Shown here: in pieces, positions 61,329 to 64,000 of the stretch
Layout of the letters: every line of letters starts with the position of its first letter
Numbering within the stretch: the first letter of the stretch is position 1
The notes under the pieces: generated by a model
What the model was told of the DNA's origin: nothing
What the model saw: the letters and a program-made list of their open reading frames with translations, nothing else
The model's database searches: none
Translations under genes and position numbers: made by a program
Source: RGIG4079 sp045637505
GTDB lineage: Bacteria; Bacteroidota; Bacteroidia; Bacteroidales; Muribaculaceae
Length of the DNA stretch: 64,000 nt
Reading direction: 5' to 3'
Assembly (NCBI GenBank): GCA_045637505.1
Contig: JAZTZO010000016.1
Span: 104,760-168,759, forward strand

Positions 61329-62909
61329 TTAAAACTCACTTGTAAAGTGGAATTTAATTTTTGGGAAGTCCGACTGAGCCATTTGAAGAACATAATTTGA
61401 ATCAGCGAGGAAAACATCACGACCTTCTTTATCTACAGCCATAAATTGATGTTTGCGTTTTTTAAATGCTTCTAATGCATCGGCATCATCACTTTCAATC
61501 CAACATGCCTTATATAATGAAATTGGTTCCCACTTACATTGTGCTCCATATTCGTTCAACAATCGATATTGGATTACTTCAAATTGAAGTTGCCCTACAG
61601 TACCTATAATCTTACGACCATTAAATTGATTTACAAACAATTGAGCAACACCTTCATCCATTAATTGTTGAATACCTTTTTCCAACTGTTTTGACTTCAT
61701 TGGATCAGTATTCTCAATATATTTAAACATTTCAGGAGAGAAACTAGGCAATCCTTTGAAATGTAATTGTTCCCCAGCTGTTAATGTGTCTCCAATTTTG
61801 AAGTTTCCGGTATCGGGAATACCTACAATATCACCTGGATATGCTTCATCAACAATATTTTTCTTTTGAGCCATAAATGCTGTAGGAGCAGCAAACTTCA
61901 TCATTTTTCCCGAACGAATATGTTTATAATTAGCATTTCGTTCAAACTTACCCGAACATATTTTCACAAAAGCAATACAACTGCGATGATTTGGGTCCAT
62001 ATTAGCATGAATTTTAAACACAAATCCAGTGAAATTATTTTCTTCAGGACTAATTTTGCGTTCTTCAGCCTCAATTGGTCGAGGAGATGGAGCTATTTCG
62101 ACAAAACAATCTAATAGTTCTTTAACGCCAAATGTATTAAGTGCCGAGCCAAAGAAGACCGGGGCCACTTTACCCTTCAAATATTCCTCTTTATTAAATT
62201 CAGGATAAACGCCTTCTATTAGTTCCAAATCTTCACGCAATTTCTCCGCGTCATTATTACCCACATGTTCATCTATTCGAGGGTCATTTACATCTTCAAT
62301 TTCAACGCGTTCCGATACTTTTTGTTTATTTGGTGTAAACAAATCAAGTGATTGCTCATATATATTATAAACTCCTTTAAATTTTGCGCCAATATTGATT
62401 GGCCAACTCAAAGGACGTACACTAATTTTCAATTCCGATTCTAACTCATCTAAAATTTCAAATGGGTCACGTCCTTCTCGGTCTAATTTGTTTACAAATA
62501 TGATAACAGGCGTGTTGCGCATACGACACACCTCCATCAACTTGCGAGTTTGTTGCTCCACGCCTTTCGCTACATCGACAACAATAATTACACTATCAAC
62601 CGCTGTCAATGTACGATATGTATCTTCTGCAAAATCCTGGTGGCCAGGCGTATCTAAAATATTTATTTTATAATCCCCATAATTAAAACCCATTACCGAT
62701 GTTGCAACTGAAATACCACGTTGTTTTTCAATCTCCATCCAGTCAGAGGTTGCTGTCTTCTTAATTTTATTTGATTTCACAGCACCTGCAATATGAATCG
62801 CACCTCCATAGAGCAATAATTTCTCAGTTAGGGTTGTTTTACCAGCGTCAGGGTGACTGATAATTGCAAAGGTTCGTCTACGATTTATTTCTTCGTTTAA
62901 AGTTGCCAC
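61329..62909 (-). CDS. prfC: Peptide chain release factor 3
   Basis: This 526-residue translational GTPase recycles RF1/RF2 from the ribosome. The G1 motif is ISHPDAGKTTLTEKLLLYGG, then KQRGISVATSVM, DTPGHQDFAEDTYRTLTAVDS and VNKLDREGRDPFE. The RF3-specific C-terminal part includes VGQLQFEVIQYRLLNEYGA. Length is standard. It lies 4 bases after rfbD and 2 bases before the first SGNH gene, so a translation factor and a cell-surface module share a transcript. Confidence 0.97.
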   Translation of the reverse strand: MATLNEEINRRRTFAIISHPDAGKTTLTEKLLLYGGAIHIAGAVKSNKIKKTATSDWMEIEKQRGISVATSVMGFNYGDYKINILDTPGHQDFAEDTYRTLTAVDSVIIVVDVAKGVEQQTRKLMEVCRMRNTPVIIFVNKLDREGRDPFEILDELESELKISVRPLSWPINIGAKFKGVYNIYEQSLDLFTPNKQKVSERVEIEDVNDPRIDEHVGNNDAEKLREDLELIEGVYPEFNKEEYLKGKVAPVFFGSALNTFGVKELLDCFVEIAPSPRPIEAEERKISPEENNFTGFVFKIHANMDPNHRSCIAFVKICSGKFERNANYKHIRSGKMMKFAAPTAFMAQKKNIVDEAYPGDIVGIPDTGNFKIGDTLTAGEQLHFKGLPSFSPEMFKYIENTDPMKSKQLEKGIQQLMDEGVAQLFVNQFNGRKIIGTVGQLQFEVIQYRLLNEYGAQCKWEPISLYKACWIESDDADALEAFKKRKHQFMAVDKEGRDVFLADSNYVLQMAQSDFPKIKFHFTSEF

Positions 62910-62913
62910 AGAC

Positions 62914-63780
62914 TTATTTTTTTTCGTTTTTTATTCTATTTATACAATCAATTAGGCTATCTTCCCAATATGGGACATCTACGCTATAAGTAGCCTTTAT
63001 GCGAGATTTATCTAATACGCTATAAAAAGGTCTTGATGCTGCTGTTGGATATTCTTCGGTTGGAATTGAGCACACATTACACCCTTTAATTCCAGCGACT
63101 CGATGAATTGCTTTTGCAAAATCATACCATGAACACACTCCTTCATTTGAATAGTGAAAAATTCCTTCGACCCACTGATGCGACATCAATACGCTATATA
63201 TTGCCTTTGCCAAATCTAAAGCATATGTTGGTGTTCCTATTTGATCACATACCACTTTTATTTCTTGTCGTTCTTCTCCTAATCTCATCATAGTTTTAAC
63301 AAAATTATTTCCATGAGGAGAATATAGCCATGACGTACGTATAATAATACTTTCAGGAGCCAATGCTAACAACGCAGTTTCACCTTTTCTTTTAGTCGTT
63401 CCATACTCTGATATTGGATTGACTTTATCCGATTCTTTATAGGGGCGATGTGCAGTACCATCAAAGACATAATCAGTTGATATATGTATTATTTTTGCGC
63501 CTATAGAATCAGCAGCAATGGCAAGATTTTTAACAGCGTTTATATTTATCGATGCACATTCTAGTTTTTCCTCTTCAGCTCTATCTACTGCAGTATAAGC
63601 AGCACAATTCACCACATGACTTATTTCATTTTGTTTAAAAAACAAGTCAACAGCCTTAGAATCAGTCAAATCCAACTCGGCAACATCTGTATATATAGAT
63701 TGACCCGGAATTTTTGACTCTAACACATTACGCAATTCTCGTCCCAATTGCCCATTAGCACCGGTCACAAGTATTTTCAT
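62914..63780 (-). CDS. rfbD: dTDP-4-dehydrorhamnose reductase
   Basis: This 288-residue short-chain dehydrogenase makes dTDP-L-rhamnose. The cofactor motif is VTGANGQLGREL (about 5-16). VNCAAYTAVDRAEEE is diagnostic, ISTDYVFDGTAHRPYKESD follows, and the catalytic Tyr and Lys are in YGTTKRKGE. The segment IIRTSWLYSPHGNNFV is also typical. The other rfb genes (A, B, C) are not in the window, though the neighbouring O-acylation module hints at a shared surface-sugar theme. It is the first gene of its operon. Confidence 0.95.
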   Translation of the reverse strand: MKILVTGANGQLGRELRNVLESKIPGQSIYTDVAELDLTDSKAVDLFFKQNEISHVVNCAAYTAVDRAEEEKLECASININAVKNLAIAADSIGAKIIHISTDYVFDGTAHRPYKESDKVNPISEYGTTKRKGETALLALAPESIIIRTSWLYSPHGNNFVKTMMRLGEERQEIKVVCDQIGTPTYALDLAKAIYSVLMSHQWVEGIFHYSNEGVCSWYDFAKAIHRVAGIKGCNVCSIPTEEYPTAASRPFYSVLDKSRIKATYSVDVPYWEDSLIDCINRIKNEKK

Positions 63781-63806
63781 ATTACACTTAATCTAATTTA
63801 AGACTA

Positions 63807-63838
63807 CAAAGATACTGCAAAACACTCGCATCTGCAAA
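63807..63838 (-). promoter_or_regulatory. Promoter of the rfbD-prfC-SGNH-MBOAT operon
   Basis: On the minus strand TTTG (63835-63838), 20 bases, then TATCTTTG (63807-63814) is an exact consensus match. Transcription should start near 63802. The IS30-type end begins only 24 bases upstream of the -33 box. Confidence 0.75.
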
Positions 63839-63861
63839 TAATATATTTAACTACCACAAAT

Positions 63862-64000
63862 TGTAGAGTCAACAAGCAAGTGCAAAATTATTTCAATAGT
63901 TTGAAGAATTCAATTTTTGGAGAAGAAAAATTAAGTTTTTCACGAGGCCTTCGATTGATTTTAGTTTGAATGGCATCAAGCAGACTCTGTTCAATTAGTC
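63862..64000 (-). mobile_element. End of an IS30-family insertion sequence (cut by window edge)
   Basis: A terminal-repeat-like sequence TGTAGAGTCAACAAGCAAG starts at 63862 and resembles the IS30-family end (TGTAGATTCAA in IS30). It is followed by the 3' end of an IS30-type transposase gene on the minus strand. The rest of the element, its other end and any target duplication lie outside the window, so the exact boundary is provisional. Confidence 0.7.
63888..64000 (-). CDS. IS30-family transposase, C-terminal fragment (cut by window edge)
   Basis: The last 36 codons of a minus-strand frame, ending with a stop at 63888-63890, read in part QTKINRRPREKLNFSSPK followed by IEFFKLLK. The NRRPR-K-L-F-SP pattern is the hallmark of the C terminus of IS30-family DDE transposases, just after the catalytic Glu region. 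The start and catalytic core lie beyond the window, so whether the element is intact cannot be judged. Confidence 0.8.
   Translation of the reverse strand, partial: LIEQSLLDAIQTKINRRPREKLNFSSPKIEFFKLLK

Noticed and set aside
1..64000. CRISPR arrays, tRNA or rRNA genes, prophage, or toxin-antitoxin and restriction systems
   Set aside because: I looked for spaced direct repeats, tRNA-like cloverleaf sequences and marker genes and found none; by-eye search cannot exclude a divergent tRNA.

Overview
The window is a compact, AT-rich chromosomal segment from a member of the Bacteroidota, most likely order Bacteroidales (a gut-type lineage such as Muribaculaceae or a relative is plausible but not proven). 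The evidence is the gene content: a MoxR/BatABCD cluster, archaeal/eukaryotic-type ProRS, DUF4290 next to rimM, very long NusB, DUF5686 protein and pyruvate phosphate dikinase. Repeated promoters of the Bacteroidota form TTTG-N19/20-TAnnTTTG point the same way. It reads as core chromosome. The only mobile element seen is the end of an IS30-family insertion sequence at the right edge.

Layout. 1-6.8 kb (minus): moxR, DUF58, a membrane protein, batA, batB, batC and the start of batD. 6.9-11.0 kb (minus): a glycosyltransferase, umuD, umuC, an HU protein and an HU-membrane-LysM fusion, probably one operon. 11.1-12.6 kb: proS. 12.7-14.7 kb (minus): DUF4290, rimM, a small unknown gene and an OmpA-like protein. 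14.9-17.2 kb (minus): TetR regulator, ketoacyl synthase III and fabG. 17.3-32.5 kb (plus): dacB, rsmI, a coiled-coil lipoprotein, ftsY, rimO, then menF, two SGNH proteins, an MBOAT O-acyltransferase, menD, menB, menC and menE. 32.5-36.4 kb: a Crp-type regulator, a structured non-coding RNA with its own promoter and terminator (possible 6S RNA), and ppdK. 37-49.9 kb (mostly plus): rlmD, CYTH protein (minus), DUF5686 outer membrane protein, sppA-lpxK-PNP-thiL, nusB-yajC-ybbR-coaE. 49.8-56.5 kb (minus): thrA, an apgM-like gene, thrC, a small unknown gene, an acyltransferase and a nitrilase-family protein. 56.8-63.8 kb (minus): rfbD, prfC, two SGNH proteins and a second MBOAT protein. 63.9-64 kb: IS30 end.

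How the genes work together. The men genes encode much of the route from chorismate to o-succinylbenzoyl-CoA and dihydroxynaphthoyl-CoA. The thr cluster covers aspartate to threonine, with an ApgM-like enzyme sitting where homoserine kinase is expected. The most unusual structure is a three-gene module (two SGNH-fold proteins plus one MBOAT acyltransferase) that occurs twice: once inside the menaquinone operon and once behind rfbD-prfC. This looks like a duplicated surface or periplasmic O-acylation system whose substrate is unknown. Other points of note are a nitrilase-family protein that has lost its catalytic cysteine, a DNA-binding HU domain fused through a membrane span to a LysM-like domain, and the well-delimited non-coding RNA at about 33.3-33.6 kb.
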